The notes under the pieces: model-generated
The model's database searches: none
Told to the model about the DNA's origin: nothing
Seen by the model: only the letters and a program-made list of their open reading frames with translations
Shown here: piece by piece, positions 8,255 to 16,345 of the stretch
How the letters are laid out: every line of letters begins with the position of its first letter
How positions within the stretch are numbered: the stretch's first letter is position 1
Position numbers and translations under genes: made by a program
From: Sphingobacterium siyangense
GTDB taxonomy: Bacteria; Bacteroidota; Bacteroidia; Sphingobacteriales; Sphingobacteriaceae
Length of the DNA: 64,000 nt
Direction of reading: 5' to 3'
NCBI RefSeq assembly: GCF_007830445.1
Contig: NZ_VLKR01000005.1
Location: forward strand, 1-64,000

Positions 8255-10033
8255 ATGGACAATAAAGCAATTAAAGGCGGAGAGTTCGTGATTAGAGAGA
8301 CTCCCTATACAGCCGTTTTTATTCCGGAAGAATTTGATGAAGAAGCCAAAATGATTCGTCAGACCTGCTTGGATTTCTTGGATACGGAAGTATTGAACAA
8401 GCTGGACCGTATCGATGCGCAAGAAGAAGGACTTATGCCTAGTTTGATGGATAAGGCCGGTGAACTGGGGATGTTGGGTGTTTCTATTCCCGAAGAATAT
8501 GGTGGTTTCGGCAAGAATTTCAACACTTCTATGCTTGTTGCCGATGCGGTAGGTGGCGGGTTTTCTTTTGCTGTCGCATTGTCTGCTCATACGGGAATCG
8601 GTACGCTGCCTATTTTGTATTATGGTAATGATGCCCAAAAGGCAAAATATGTTCCAAAGCTTGCTACTGGTGAATGGAAGGCGTCGTATTGTTTGACAGA
8701 ACCCAATGCTGGATCGGACGCAAATTCGGGTCGTACTTCCGCAAAATTAAATGCCGAAGGGACACATTATTTGATCAACGGACAAAAAATGTGGATTACA
8801 AACGGTGGTTTTGCAGATATCTTCATCGTATTTGCAAAAATCGATGATGATAAAAACCTAACGGCATTTATTGTCGAGAAAGATTTTGGTGGCATCACGA
8901 TGAATCCCGAAGAACATAAATTGGGTATCAAGGGATCTTCAACACGTCAGATCTTTTTCAATGATTGCGCCGTTCCTGTAGAGAATATGCTTTCTGATCG
9001 TGAAAATGGATTTAAGATTGCTGTAAATATCCTGAATATTGGTCGTATAAAACTGGGCGCTGCCACGATCGGTTCGGCACGTATGGTGATCAACCATGCG
9101 GTGCAGTATGCCAATGAACGTGTGCAGTTTAATCTGCCGATTTCTAAATTTGGTGCCATTCGGTATAAGCTGGCTGAGATGGCAACACGTTTGTTTGCTG
9201 TGGAGTCGGCATCGTATCGTGCCGGTCAAAATATTGATGATGCTTACGATGCATTGATTGCTGGCGGTATGGATGAAGCAAAAGCAAAATTGAAGTCTGT
9301 GGAGCAGTTTGCAATTGAGTGCGCTATCATCAAAGTATGGTGCTCGGAGATGTTGGATTATGTGGTTGACGAAGGGGTACAGATTTATGGTGGAATGGGT
9401 TACTCAGCAGATGCGCCAATGGAACGCGCTTATCGGGATTCACGGATCAACAGGATCTTTGAAGGTACGAATGAAGTGAATCGATTGCTTGTCGTTGACA
9501 TGCTGTTAAAACGGGCCATGAAAGGTGAATTGGATCTGATGGGACCTGCCCAAGCTGTAGCTGGAGAGCTTCTCGCTATTCCAGATTTTGGTGAAGAGGA
9601 GGATGCGCCTTTCGCTGCAGAAAAGAAAATTGTGGCAAACCTTAAAAAAGCTGGGTTATTGATTGCGGGAGCAGCAGTGCAAAAATTGATGATGTCTCTT
9701 TCCAAAGAAGAGGAAATCCTCATGAATATTGCGGATATTATCGGGTATGTTTATATCACCGAGTCAGTTTTGTTGCGCGCAGAAAAATTGCTGCATACAG
9801 GATCTGATAAAGCAGACTATGCAAAAGATATGGCTAAGATCTATCTGTATGGTGCTATTGATAAAATCAGCGCTGCCGGTAAAGAAGCATTATATTCTTT
9901 TGGTGAAGGTGATGAACTGAATATGATGTTGGTTGGTTTGCGCAGATTCACAAAAGCACAGCCATTTAATGTGAAAGATGCACGTCAGCGAATCGCAAAG
10001 AAATTGATAGATGAGAATAAATATTGTTTTTGA
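8255..10033 (+). CDS. fadE: Acyl-CoA dehydrogenase (FadE-like, long form)
   Basis: A 592-residue flavoprotein that makes the trans-2-enoyl-CoA at the first step of beta-oxidation. The N-terminal helical domain is followed by the FAD/substrate strand region (YCLTEPNAGSDANS, QKMWITNGGFADIF). The C-terminal helical domain carries MGYSADAPMERAYRDSRI and IFEGTNE, which holds the usual catalytic Glu. About 170 further residues follow, as in very-long-chain dehydrogenases and Bacillus FadE (about 594 residues). With fadN and fadA it completes the cycle, apart from an acyl-CoA synthetase and an electron-transfer flavoprotein, neither seen in this window. Terminator at 10061. Confidence 0.93.
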   Translation: MDNKAIKGGEFVIRETPYTAVFIPEEFDEEAKMIRQTCLDFLDTEVLNKLDRIDAQEEGLMPSLMDKAGELGMLGVSIPEEYGGFGKNFNTSMLVADAVGGGFSFAVALSAHTGIGTLPILYYGNDAQKAKYVPKLATGEWKASYCLTEPNAGSDANSGRTSAKLNAEGTHYLINGQKMWITNGGFADIFIVFAKIDDDKNLTAFIVEKDFGGITMNPEEHKLGIKGSSTRQIFFNDCAVPVENMLSDRENGFKIAVNILNIGRIKLGAATIGSARMVINHAVQYANERVQFNLPISKFGAIRYKLAEMATRLFAVESASYRAGQNIDDAYDALIAGGMDEAKAKLKSVEQFAIECAIIKVWCSEMLDYVVDEGVQIYGGMGYSADAPMERAYRDSRINRIFEGTNEVNRLLVVDMLLKRAMKGELDLMGPAQAVAGELLAIPDFGEEEDAPFAAEKKIVANLKKAGLLIAGAAVQKLMMSLSKEEEILMNIADIIGYVYITESVLLRAEKLLHTGSDKADYAKDMAKIYLYGAIDKISAAGKEALYSFGEGDELNMMLVGLRRFTKAQPFNVKDARQRIAKKLIDENKYCF

Positions 10034-10060
10034 TTGATAATAGATTATTGGTTTTGGTTG

Positions 10061-10090
10061 ATGGCCGGAGAGAAATCTTCGGCCATTTTT
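10061..10090 (+). terminator. Intrinsic terminator of the fad operon
   Basis: ATGGCCG (10061-10067) pairs with CGGCCAT (10080-10086). The stem continues through four more pairs (one G-U) to a GAAA tetraloop, and a T-run follows. It lies 27 bases after the fadE stop. Confidence 0.85.
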
Positions 10091-10155
10091 GTGTTACAAT
10101 CCTAGAAAGTCACTGTAATTATGCTAAATTTAACCTTTTAAACCCTAACCATTAT

Positions 10156-11412
10156 ATGACATCTTCAAGATCATTTACATTTACAGAAGACTGGGTAGTC
10201 GTCATTTTGGGGATCGCTACCATATTTCTCGCACTCTCAGGAATTGTTGCGCCAGTACCTAGTTTTTCGTGGAGTAATTCCGCCGAACTCGTCGCAACGG
10301 TTTTCGACCCGACAAATTTAATGAAGCTTTTTGAGCAGTTTATTTTTGTATTCGTTACCGCGATATTGGGCGCCTTTCTTTTGGGGAAATCTGTAAAACA
10401 TTTATTCGTTGTATTTCCTGTTGTATTTATCCTTACCGTATTTGCATTGGTGCTGGCAGGGAATGCAACAGTTAAAGAATACAATCTCGAAGCTGTAATT
10501 TTTAGTTTGATTATCGGTTTAGTCATCAGCAATTGCTTTAAACTGCCTAATTGGTTTAAAGAGGCGCTCAGTACCGAGCTGTATGTCAAGATAGGCCTAA
10601 TTCTGCTCGGGACTACCGTGATCTTCGGGGATATCCTGAAAGCGGGATCCTTGGGGCTTATTCAAGCACTGGCTGTCGTATTGTCCGTTTGGTATTTTGC
10701 GTTCTGGATCTGTAAAAAATTAAAGATTGACAAGGAGATGTCGCTGATGCTGTCGAGTGCAGTATCTATTTGTGGTGTTTCCGCAGCGATAGCAACTTCG
10801 GGAGCAATTAAAGGTGATAGCAAAAAGCTTTCCTATGTCATTTCACTGGTCCTTATTACGGCGATTCCAATGATGATTTTCATGCCTTATATGGCGGAGT
10901 GGATGGGCTTGTCGCAAGAAGTTACCGGTGCTTGGCTCGGCGGGAGTATTGATACAACTGGTGCTGTCGTGGCTTCAGGTTCCCTGGTCGGAGAAGAAGC
11001 GTTGAAGATCAGTACCATTGTGAAATTTTCCCAAAACGTATTGTTGGGGCTGGCTGCTTTTGCAATCAGTATTTATTGGACTTATGCGAAATCGGTTGAT
11101 GATGAAACCAAGCGGGATAAGCCTACGCTAAAAATTATATGGGAGCGTTTTCCGAAGTTTGTGTTGGGATTTGTATTTGCATCGCTGCTCTTTTCATTCG
11201 TGATATCTCCCGAGAAGATTGATGCCGTCAAAGGAAGTTTGAAAAATTTACAGGGCCTCTGGTTTACCTTGGCATTTACATCTATTGGTTTGGAAACGAA
11301 CTTTAAGGATCTTTTTGCTCAAGACAATAAGAAACCGCTATATGCTTTTCTGATTGCGCAGACTTTTAATGTTATTATTACCTTATTGATTGCACTGGTG
11401 CTATTTCGCTAA
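10156..11412 (+). CDS. YeiH family permease (putative sulfate/sulfite exporter)
   Basis: The start is the ATG at 10156 (MTSSRSFTFTEDWVVVI), giving 418 residues. The open frame extends upstream through the fad terminator and is not coding there. Ten or more hydrophobic segments are visible. Family motifs are GLVISNCFKLP, KIGLILLGTTVIFGDI, SSAVSICGVSAAIATSGAI, and WLGGSIDTTGAVVASGSLVG in the core, with TSIGLETNFKDLF near the end. The family (UPF0324/YeiH, Psr) is called a sulfate or sulfite exporter, but few members are tested. It has its own terminator at 11465 and is a single-gene unit. Confidence 0.88.
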   Translation: MTSSRSFTFTEDWVVVILGIATIFLALSGIVAPVPSFSWSNSAELVATVFDPTNLMKLFEQFIFVFVTAILGAFLLGKSVKHLFVVFPVVFILTVFALVLAGNATVKEYNLEAVIFSLIIGLVISNCFKLPNWFKEALSTELYVKIGLILLGTTVIFGDILKAGSLGLIQALAVVLSVWYFAFWICKKLKIDKEMSLMLSSAVSICGVSAAIATSGAIKGDSKKLSYVISLVLITAIPMMIFMPYMAEWMGLSQEVTGAWLGGSIDTTGAVVASGSLVGEEALKISTIVKFSQNVLLGLAAFAISIYWTYAKSVDDETKRDKPTLKIIWERFPKFVLGFVFASLLFSFVISPEKIDAVKGSLKNLQGLWFTLAFTSIGLETNFKDLFAQDNKKPLYAFLIAQTFNVIITLLIALVLFR

Positions 11413-11464
11413 GACGGTAAGTGTTTCAAGGTGAAATAGATTGTTAAAATATGACTGTAAAGAT

Positions 11465-11499
11465 GGGGCTGTCCAAAAAGGTTGGATAGCCCCTTTTTT
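11465..11499 (+). terminator. Intrinsic terminator after the YeiH permease
   Basis: The 12-base arms 11465-11476 and 11482-11493 pair with one mismatch (GGGGCT...AGCCCC), followed by six T. Confidence 0.88.
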
Positions 11500-11848
11500 C
11501 TTGAATTTTTACCGAATCCCTATACAGGTACTTTTCAAATATTCAATTCTCAGAGGGTTTGTTTTTACTTTTTAGACACCTTCTTTTTTATGCTTTTTCA
11601 TCAAGGGTTTATGCGTGAATTTTTTTCTGATTCGTAGCACAGATCTTCGTTTTTTATACAATCGCTTGCTTCTTGATTTTCGCTGGGTAGTTGGTGATTA
11701 GGATGGTTGCCTTCGCGATTTTTTTCATGCTGAAAGAAATTTGAGACGCTTTTTATTTGCTTTAAGTGTCTTAAAATTAAGGCTTAATGGCTTTTTGAAA
11801 AAAATATTATTAAATCTATCAAATTAGTAGTCTTTTAAAAAATATTTA
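11500..11848. other. Non-coding T-rich stretch, nothing recognised
   Basis: About 350 bases with many T-runs and frequent stops in all frames. No credible gene, tRNA or repeat was found before the promoter-like element at 11849. Confidence 0.6.
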
Positions 11849-11856
11849 TATATTTG
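11849..11856 (+). promoter_or_regulatory. Probable -7 element of the small-ORF / TonB receptor transcript
   Basis: A perfect TATATTTG (TAnnTTTG). The -33 region is weak: no clear TTG at the usual distance. Transcription would start near 11863, leaving a leader of about 420 nt before the receptor start at 12281. That leader holds two small ORFs and a hairpin. Confidence 0.5.
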
Positions 11857-11913
11857 TATCGTTATCTGATTTACAGGTAAATAGGAAGGCGAGCAAAAAG
11901 GACTGACTTGATT

Positions 11914-12036
11914 ATGAATCGAACTAGCCATGAAATTGATTTTATAAAAAAGAAATGTGATGAAAGTTGTTTGAAATTGCCGCCTGATAAGTGCATATAC
12001 GGATTCGTTTATGCAGCAGGAAATAAAAGAAAATAA
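11914..12036 (+). CDS. Small ORF of 40 residues with three cysteines
   Basis: ATG at 11914, TAA at 12034-12036. It begins MNRTSHEIDFIKKKCDESCL, with cysteines at 15, 19 and 27, and has a basic end (GNKRK). No family recognised and no signal peptide. It is the first of two small ORFs, 13 bases before the second and on the same strand, downstream of a promoter-like element. Being this short, it could be chance; its place in a regulated-looking leader is the main argument for it. Confidence 0.35.
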   Translation: MNRTSHEIDFIKKKCDESCLKLPPDKCIYGFVYAAGNKRK

Positions 12037-12049
12037 CAAGATAAAAAGA

Positions 12050-12148
12050 ATGAAACAAAATTACTCTCCAAAAACAAATTTATTGGTTGCTTCGGTAGAA
12101 GGATCTGTTGTTACCCTAAAAAGTGACAAGAAACGAATGTGTTGTTAA
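12050..12148 (+). CDS. Leader-peptide-like ORF of 32 residues ending Cys-Cys-stop
   Basis: ATG at 12050, followed by a segment with LLVASVEGSVVTLKSDKK and the end RMCC just before TAA (12146-12148). Tandem cysteine codons right before the stop recall attenuation leader ORFs that sense cysteine supply (polycysteine leader ORFs are known upstream of sulfur genes in mycobacteria). The hairpin at 12178-12203 follows 29 bases later and the TonB receptor after that. The Cys codons and stop lie inside a segment (12142-12150) able to pair perfectly over 9 bp with 12210-12218, enclosing the hairpin. A regulatory peptide is inferred; a small functional protein is the alternative. Confidence 0.5.
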   Translation: MKQNYSPKTNLLVASVEGSVVTLKSDKKRMCC

Positions 12149-12177
12149 AATTTCTCTCTTACACTCTCTTATATTAG

Positions 12178-12203
12178 AAAAGGGAAGCCGAGGCTTCCCT
12201 TTT
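12178..12203 (+). terminator. Strong hairpin, putative attenuator in the receptor leader
   Basis: The 12-bp arms 12178-12189 (AAAAGGGAAGCC) and 12192-12203 pair perfectly around a 2-base loop. Only four T end the stem, all of them paired, so termination may be conditional. It lies between the Cys-Cys ORF and the TonB receptor. Confidence 0.7.
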
Positions 12204-12280
12204 ACAAAGTTTTAACAATGAAGCAAGTATCGATTGGCGTTGGCACTTGTTTTAGATTCACCATTAAACTGAATAAATTT

Positions 12281-14878
12281 ATGAAAAAAAATGCTATTTT
12301 TCGAATTAGCGTCATTTTTAGCTTGCTTTTAACAGGTTCTTACCATACCTACGCGCAAGTAGAAAACCCTAAACCTATTATAAATGCCTCGTTAACAGGT
12401 ACCGTAATTGACGCCGTAACAAAAGAGCCCCTGCAAGGCGTAACGGTTCAGTTGGAAGCCGTTACACACCAGGTGAAAACCGACAGTAAAGGCGTTTTTC
12501 AATTTGTAACTGGACAAAAATTGCCATTTTCATTGATCGTATCCATTGTTGGTTATCAAACTCGTCATATCGTGGTGGACCATTCTCCAGCAGTGATTGA
12601 GCTTACCCCACGATTGGAAGCATTGGATCAAGTAGTGGTCACCGCACGCCGTCGTAAGGAGCAGTTGCAGGATGTTCCGATTCCCGTATCGATTATTCGT
12701 GGCGCAGCATTGGAGGATGCAGGGGCATTTAATGTCAATCGACTAAAAGAGCTTGTACCTACAGTTCAGTTATATGCATCGAATGCACGTAATACGACGC
12801 TTAATATCCGGGGACTGGGCTCAACTTATGGCCTCACCAATGATGGTATCGATCCTGGTGTAGGATTTTATCTTGATGGTGTATATATCGCCCGCCCTGC
12901 CGCGACTTGGCTGGACTTTATTGATATCGACCAGATAGAGGTGCTGCGTGGACCTCAAGGTACACTCTTTGGAAAGAATACAACAGCAGGTGCATTTAAT
13001 ATAACCTCACGTTTACCACAATTCACACCAGAGGCCAATGTGGAAGTCAGCTACGGAAACCAAGGTTTTATTCAGGCGAAGACTTCAATCTCAGGGCCAT
13101 TGGCCAAAAACCTGGCTGCGAGAGCTTCTTTCTCTGGCACACAACGGGATGGAAATTTGTTTAATGTACATACCAATAGGAAGATCAATGATATTAACAA
13201 CCTGGGCTTTAGAGGGCAATTGCTGTTTACCCCAACCGAGAATATCAAACTGGTGCTTTCGGGTGATGTGTCATCACAGAAACCCGATGGTTACGGCTGG
13301 GCGGTTGCCGGAGTTGTAAAAACACAGCGTGCGGACTACAGACAATTTGATGCAATTATTAAAGATTTGGGCTACGAGTTGCCTTATAAAAGTGCCTTCG
13401 AGCGTAAGATAGATTTGGATACTCAATCTAAAGCTGATAATAAATTGGGTGGGGTCGCATTGAATGCCGATATCAAGATTGGAGAAGGGACACTGACCTC
13501 AACCTCTGCGTGGCGGACATGGACATGGGTTCCGCTCAATGACCGCGATTATTTAGGACTTCCGGTATACACCGTTTCAGCAGGTAATTCCGTCCATAAC
13601 CAGTGGTCACAGGAGTTCAGATACTCTGGTAAAATCAGTGAAAAGGTCAGCGGGGTTGTTGGTTTATTTGGCCTTTGGCAGGATTTGGGGACAGATCCCG
13701 TACATACCGAAGAAACAGGATCTGCCTTTTGGCGTTTTCAAAAAAGCTCTACCAGTGCTTTGTGGCAGACACCGGGATTATTTGATAATTTTGGAATCAA
13801 GACCGTTTACGGGATTAAAAGGACAAGCTTGGCAGCCTATACACAGATTGATTGGGCTGTAACGCCAAAATTACATATCCTCCCAGGGCTGCGCTACAAC
13901 TACGATAAAAAGGTGGCTAACTACGATAGGCAGACCTATGGTGGTTTGCAGACCTCAGATCCCGCCCTGCTTGCCTTAAAGAACGGTGTATATACCAATC
14001 AGACTTTTGATGTCAATGCGGATGCAGACAATTTCTCTGGTCAACTCTCCGCAAGATATCGCTTCAATCCGAAGATAAATGCTTACGCAACGTATTCAAT
14101 CAGCTATAAACCTGTCGGTATCAACGTCGGCGGATTGCCGACAGCCAATGGAGCGGTGTTGCTGGATCTCGCCGAAGTAAAACCTGAGGCTGTCCGCCAT
14201 AAGGAAATTGGTGTGAAGACAAATCCAACACGCAATTCACTCCTCAATCTGACCGTCTACCAAACGGATATCAAAGACTATCAGACCCAAGTGCAGACTC
14301 CTGAACCAGGGGTAAACCGTGGTTATCTGGCCAATGCCGAGAAGGTGCGTGTAAAGGGAGTTGAATTGGATGGAAACATCAACATCGGACATTTTCTCCG
14401 ATTGAATGGAGCACTGGCCTATACAGATGCCAAGTATGTCAAATTTACCAATGCACCTGTCCCTTTAGAAGAGGTTGGCGGAGCTCAGGCTTTTAAAGAT
14501 ATTTCTGGTGGCGTCCTTCCTGGTGTTTCCAAATGGTCTTGGTCGCTGGGTGGCGAAGCGAATAAAAGCGGTAAGCTGATCGGGATTAATGGATCTTACT
14601 TTTTGGGTGCAGACCTATTTCACCGTTCTAAATTTTCGTCCAGTTCTTCACCATCTCAATACCTAAATATTGATGCCTATTCGGTCTTGAACGCCAGGCT
14701 AGGATTCAGGGGATCGAATGGTATTTCGGTGTTTGTGTGGAGTAGAAATCTAACAAATAAAGATTACTACGAGCAGTTGCTGGCGGCACCTGGAAGTTAT
14801 GGGCAATACGCAGGTGTAGTTGCAGATCCAAGGACTTACGGCGTTACACTGCGATACAATTGGAAACAAGGGAATTAA
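12281..14878 (+). CDS. TonB-dependent outer-membrane receptor
   Basis: The start at 12281 gives 865 residues with a clear signal peptide (MKKNAIFRI to YAQ). The ATG at 12218 would add 21 residues without signal character and is not favoured. Order: a carboxypeptidase-like regulatory domain (LTGTVIDAVTKEPLQGVTV), the plug with QLQDVPIPVSIIRG and IEVLRGPQGTLFGKNTTAG, then a 22-strand barrel with a YGVTLRYNW-type end. The plug style (LNIRGLG, GFYLDGVYIARPA) is that of siderophore or small-solute receptors, not SusC. No SusD partner is present. The substrate is unknown. The Cys-Cys leader ORF and the YeiH permease upstream make a sulfur compound a fair guess. Terminator at 14907. Confidence 0.9.
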   Translation: MKKNAIFRISVIFSLLLTGSYHTYAQVENPKPIINASLTGTVIDAVTKEPLQGVTVQLEAVTHQVKTDSKGVFQFVTGQKLPFSLIVSIVGYQTRHIVVDHSPAVIELTPRLEALDQVVVTARRRKEQLQDVPIPVSIIRGAALEDAGAFNVNRLKELVPTVQLYASNARNTTLNIRGLGSTYGLTNDGIDPGVGFYLDGVYIARPAATWLDFIDIDQIEVLRGPQGTLFGKNTTAGAFNITSRLPQFTPEANVEVSYGNQGFIQAKTSISGPLAKNLAARASFSGTQRDGNLFNVHTNRKINDINNLGFRGQLLFTPTENIKLVLSGDVSSQKPDGYGWAVAGVVKTQRADYRQFDAIIKDLGYELPYKSAFERKIDLDTQSKADNKLGGVALNADIKIGEGTLTSTSAWRTWTWVPLNDRDYLGLPVYTVSAGNSVHNQWSQEFRYSGKISEKVSGVVGLFGLWQDLGTDPVHTEETGSAFWRFQKSSTSALWQTPGLFDNFGIKTVYGIKRTSLAAYTQIDWAVTPKLHILPGLRYNYDKKVANYDRQTYGGLQTSDPALLALKNGVYTNQTFDVNADADNFSGQLSARYRFNPKINAYATYSISYKPVGINVGGLPTANGAVLLDLAEVKPEAVRHKEIGVKTNPTRNSLLNLTVYQTDIKDYQTQVQTPEPGVNRGYLANAEKVRVKGVELDGNINIGHFLRLNGALAYTDAKYVKFTNAPVPLEEVGGAQAFKDISGGVLPGVSKWSWSLGGEANKSGKLIGINGSYFLGADLFHRSKFSSSSSPSQYLNIDAYSVLNARLGFRGSNGISVFVWSRNLTNKDYYEQLLAAPGSYGQYAGVVADPRTYGVTLRYNWKQGN

Positions 14879-14906
14879 ATCCGTAATTCATATTATATTC
14901 TTATCG

Positions 14907-14946
14907 ACCGTCTCCATTTTATCATGGGGACGGTTTTTGTTTTTTC
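14907..14946 (+). terminator. Intrinsic terminator after the TonB receptor
   Basis: Ten-base arms 14907-14916 (ACCGTCTCCA) and 14925-14934 pair with one T-G wobble around an 8-base loop, then a T-rich run. Confidence 0.88.
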
Positions 14947-15022
14947 GGTAATTTTGAATAGCTCCTTTTTTTATATATGGAAATTTGTATATTAAATCAT
15001 CATTAAGGTGAATGATTTGCGC

Positions 15023-15571
15023 ATGAACGAAAAAGAGCTTTTACAACACTATAAAACAAGCGGTGACTTGTCTACACTGGGGAAACTATATTCGCCCTAT
15101 ATGTCTTTGCTTTATGGTGTGTGCTTTAAATACTTACAGGATCCCGATCGTAGTCAGGATGCTGTGATGCAGATATTTGAAGAACTGATACCGAAGCTTC
15201 GTCAATATGAAGTCGATAATTTTAAGAGCTGGTTACACGTTTACAGTAAAAATTATTGCCTTATGCAATTACGTAAGGATAAGCGGACGACGCAGGTTGA
15301 TATTGAAAACAATTTGTTTGAAAGCGAACAAAAGCTAAATGATACCAGTGAAGCGAAGTGGGAAGAAAAGGATTTCGAGAAACTGGAAGGCTGTATGCAA
15401 ACTTTAAACCGCGAACAAGAGGAATGTGTACGTTTGTTCTATCTCGAGCAAAAATGTTATAAAGATATTGCAGATTTGACTGGATATGATTTGAATAAGG
15501 TCAAAAGTGCTATTCAAAATGGAAAGCGCAATCTGAAAATCTGTATGGAAAGGAAAGAAAATGGAAAATAA
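15023..15571 (+). CDS. RNA polymerase sigma-70 factor, ECF-like
   Basis: 182 residues from the ATG at 15023; a GTG at 15008 would add five. Region 2 is visible as LYGVCFKYLQDPDRSQDAVMQIFEELI with FKSWLHVYSKNYCLMQLRK. Region 4 is visible as LNREQEECVRLFYLEQKCYKDIADLTGYDLNKVKSAIQNG, a helix-turn-helix. The 3' end overlaps the next gene by 11 bases, the usual arrangement of an ECF sigma with its membrane partner. The inserted acidic linker (residues about 90-120) is somewhat long. Target genes are unknown; the neighbouring TonB receptors are candidates. Confidence 0.88.
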   Translation: MNEKELLQHYKTSGDLSTLGKLYSPYMSLLYGVCFKYLQDPDRSQDAVMQIFEELIPKLRQYEVDNFKSWLHVYSKNYCLMQLRKDKRTTQVDIENNLFESEQKLNDTSEAKWEEKDFEKLEGCMQTLNREQEECVRLFYLEQKCYKDIADLTGYDLNKVKSAIQNGKRNLKICMERKENGK

Positions 15572-16268
15572 TTATCAATTATCAAGGATCCATAATTACA
15601 TCCATGGTTTGATGAGTAAAGAGGAGATGTTTCAGTTGGAACGTGAAGCGTTGGAAGATCCCTTTTTACAAGATGCCATCGATGGTTACCGATTGCAAAA
15701 TGGTGTGGATGCCCGGCAATTGAGCCTATTGCAACAACGCCTGAATCGTAGGGTGGAAGATACTGTTGCAACAAGACACGCCCAGTATTTCACATGGCAG
15801 CGTTTGGCCATAGGTGCTACCGCGGGTGTACTTTTTGTGACTTTATTGGCCCTGCTATATTTTAAACATTTTAGCGGTAAAGCTGAGCGCACAACGGATG
15901 TAGAATTAAGTGAACCTGAAAATAGGGTATCTGTTCAACCTTTGCTGGATGGGGGGGATGCAACACCCCGTGAAGGATGGAAAATTTTTGAACAGTACCT
16001 CAACCAGAAGTCCGTAGCGCCTGCAGGAGGTGGCGAAATTATTGTCAATTTTACAGTCGACAAAAATGGAGTGCCCACTAATATTAGTACCGAAGGGCAA
16101 CCCGATCAATCACTCTATAATGAAACGGTTCGCCTTCTCCAGAATGGACCAAAATGGCAGGGAACAAAAGGACGTTTAAAGATTGTTTTCCCCGCGAAAG
16201 CGGAAAATAATCCGGCACAAGCAGCTGTCATTAAACCTCCGCATTGTTTTGGAATTGAGAAGAAATAG
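15561..16268 (+). CDS. Membrane-anchored sigma-factor partner with TonB-like C-terminal domain
   Basis: 235 residues, starting inside the sigma gene. The first ~75 residues are soluble and acidic and begin MENNYQLSRIHNYIHGLMS, which suits sigma binding. A single transmembrane segment follows (about residues 80-102, LAIGATAGVLFVTLLALLYF), then a periplasmic part. Its end (GEIIVNFTVDKNGVPTNIST, then LLQNGPKWQGTKGRLKIVF) has the look of a TonB C-terminal or energy-transducer-like domain. An anti-sigma role is inferred from position and topology; no named anti-sigma domain was recognised with certainty. Confidence 0.72.
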   Translation: MENNYQLSRIHNYIHGLMSKEEMFQLEREALEDPFLQDAIDGYRLQNGVDARQLSLLQQRLNRRVEDTVATRHAQYFTWQRLAIGATAGVLFVTLLALLYFKHFSGKAERTTDVELSEPENRVSVQPLLDGGDATPREGWKIFEQYLNQKSVAPAGGGEIIVNFTVDKNGVPTNISTEGQPDQSLYNETVRLLQNGPKWQGTKGRLKIVFPAKAENNPAQAAVIKPPHCFGIEKK

Positions 16269-16283
16269 AAGTGATCTGATAAA

Positions 16284-16329
16284 AGCAGCGAGCCATTTCT
16301 TTCATAGGAAATGGCTCGCTGCTCTTTTT
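16284..16329. terminator. Bidirectional intrinsic terminator, 16-bp perfect stem
   Basis: Arms 16284-16299 and 16308-16323 pair fully around an 8-base loop. T-rich sequence follows on the plus strand and A-rich sequence precedes on the left, so it can serve the convergent receptor gene too. Confidence 0.92.
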
Positions 16330-16345
16330 ATAGGGTCTGAATTAC

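Noticed and set aside
11824..12039. A 71-codon minus-strand ORF over the leader of the TonB receptor
   Set aside because: No recognisable features, no promoter on that strand, and it opposes two small plus-strand ORFs that fit the downstream gene better.
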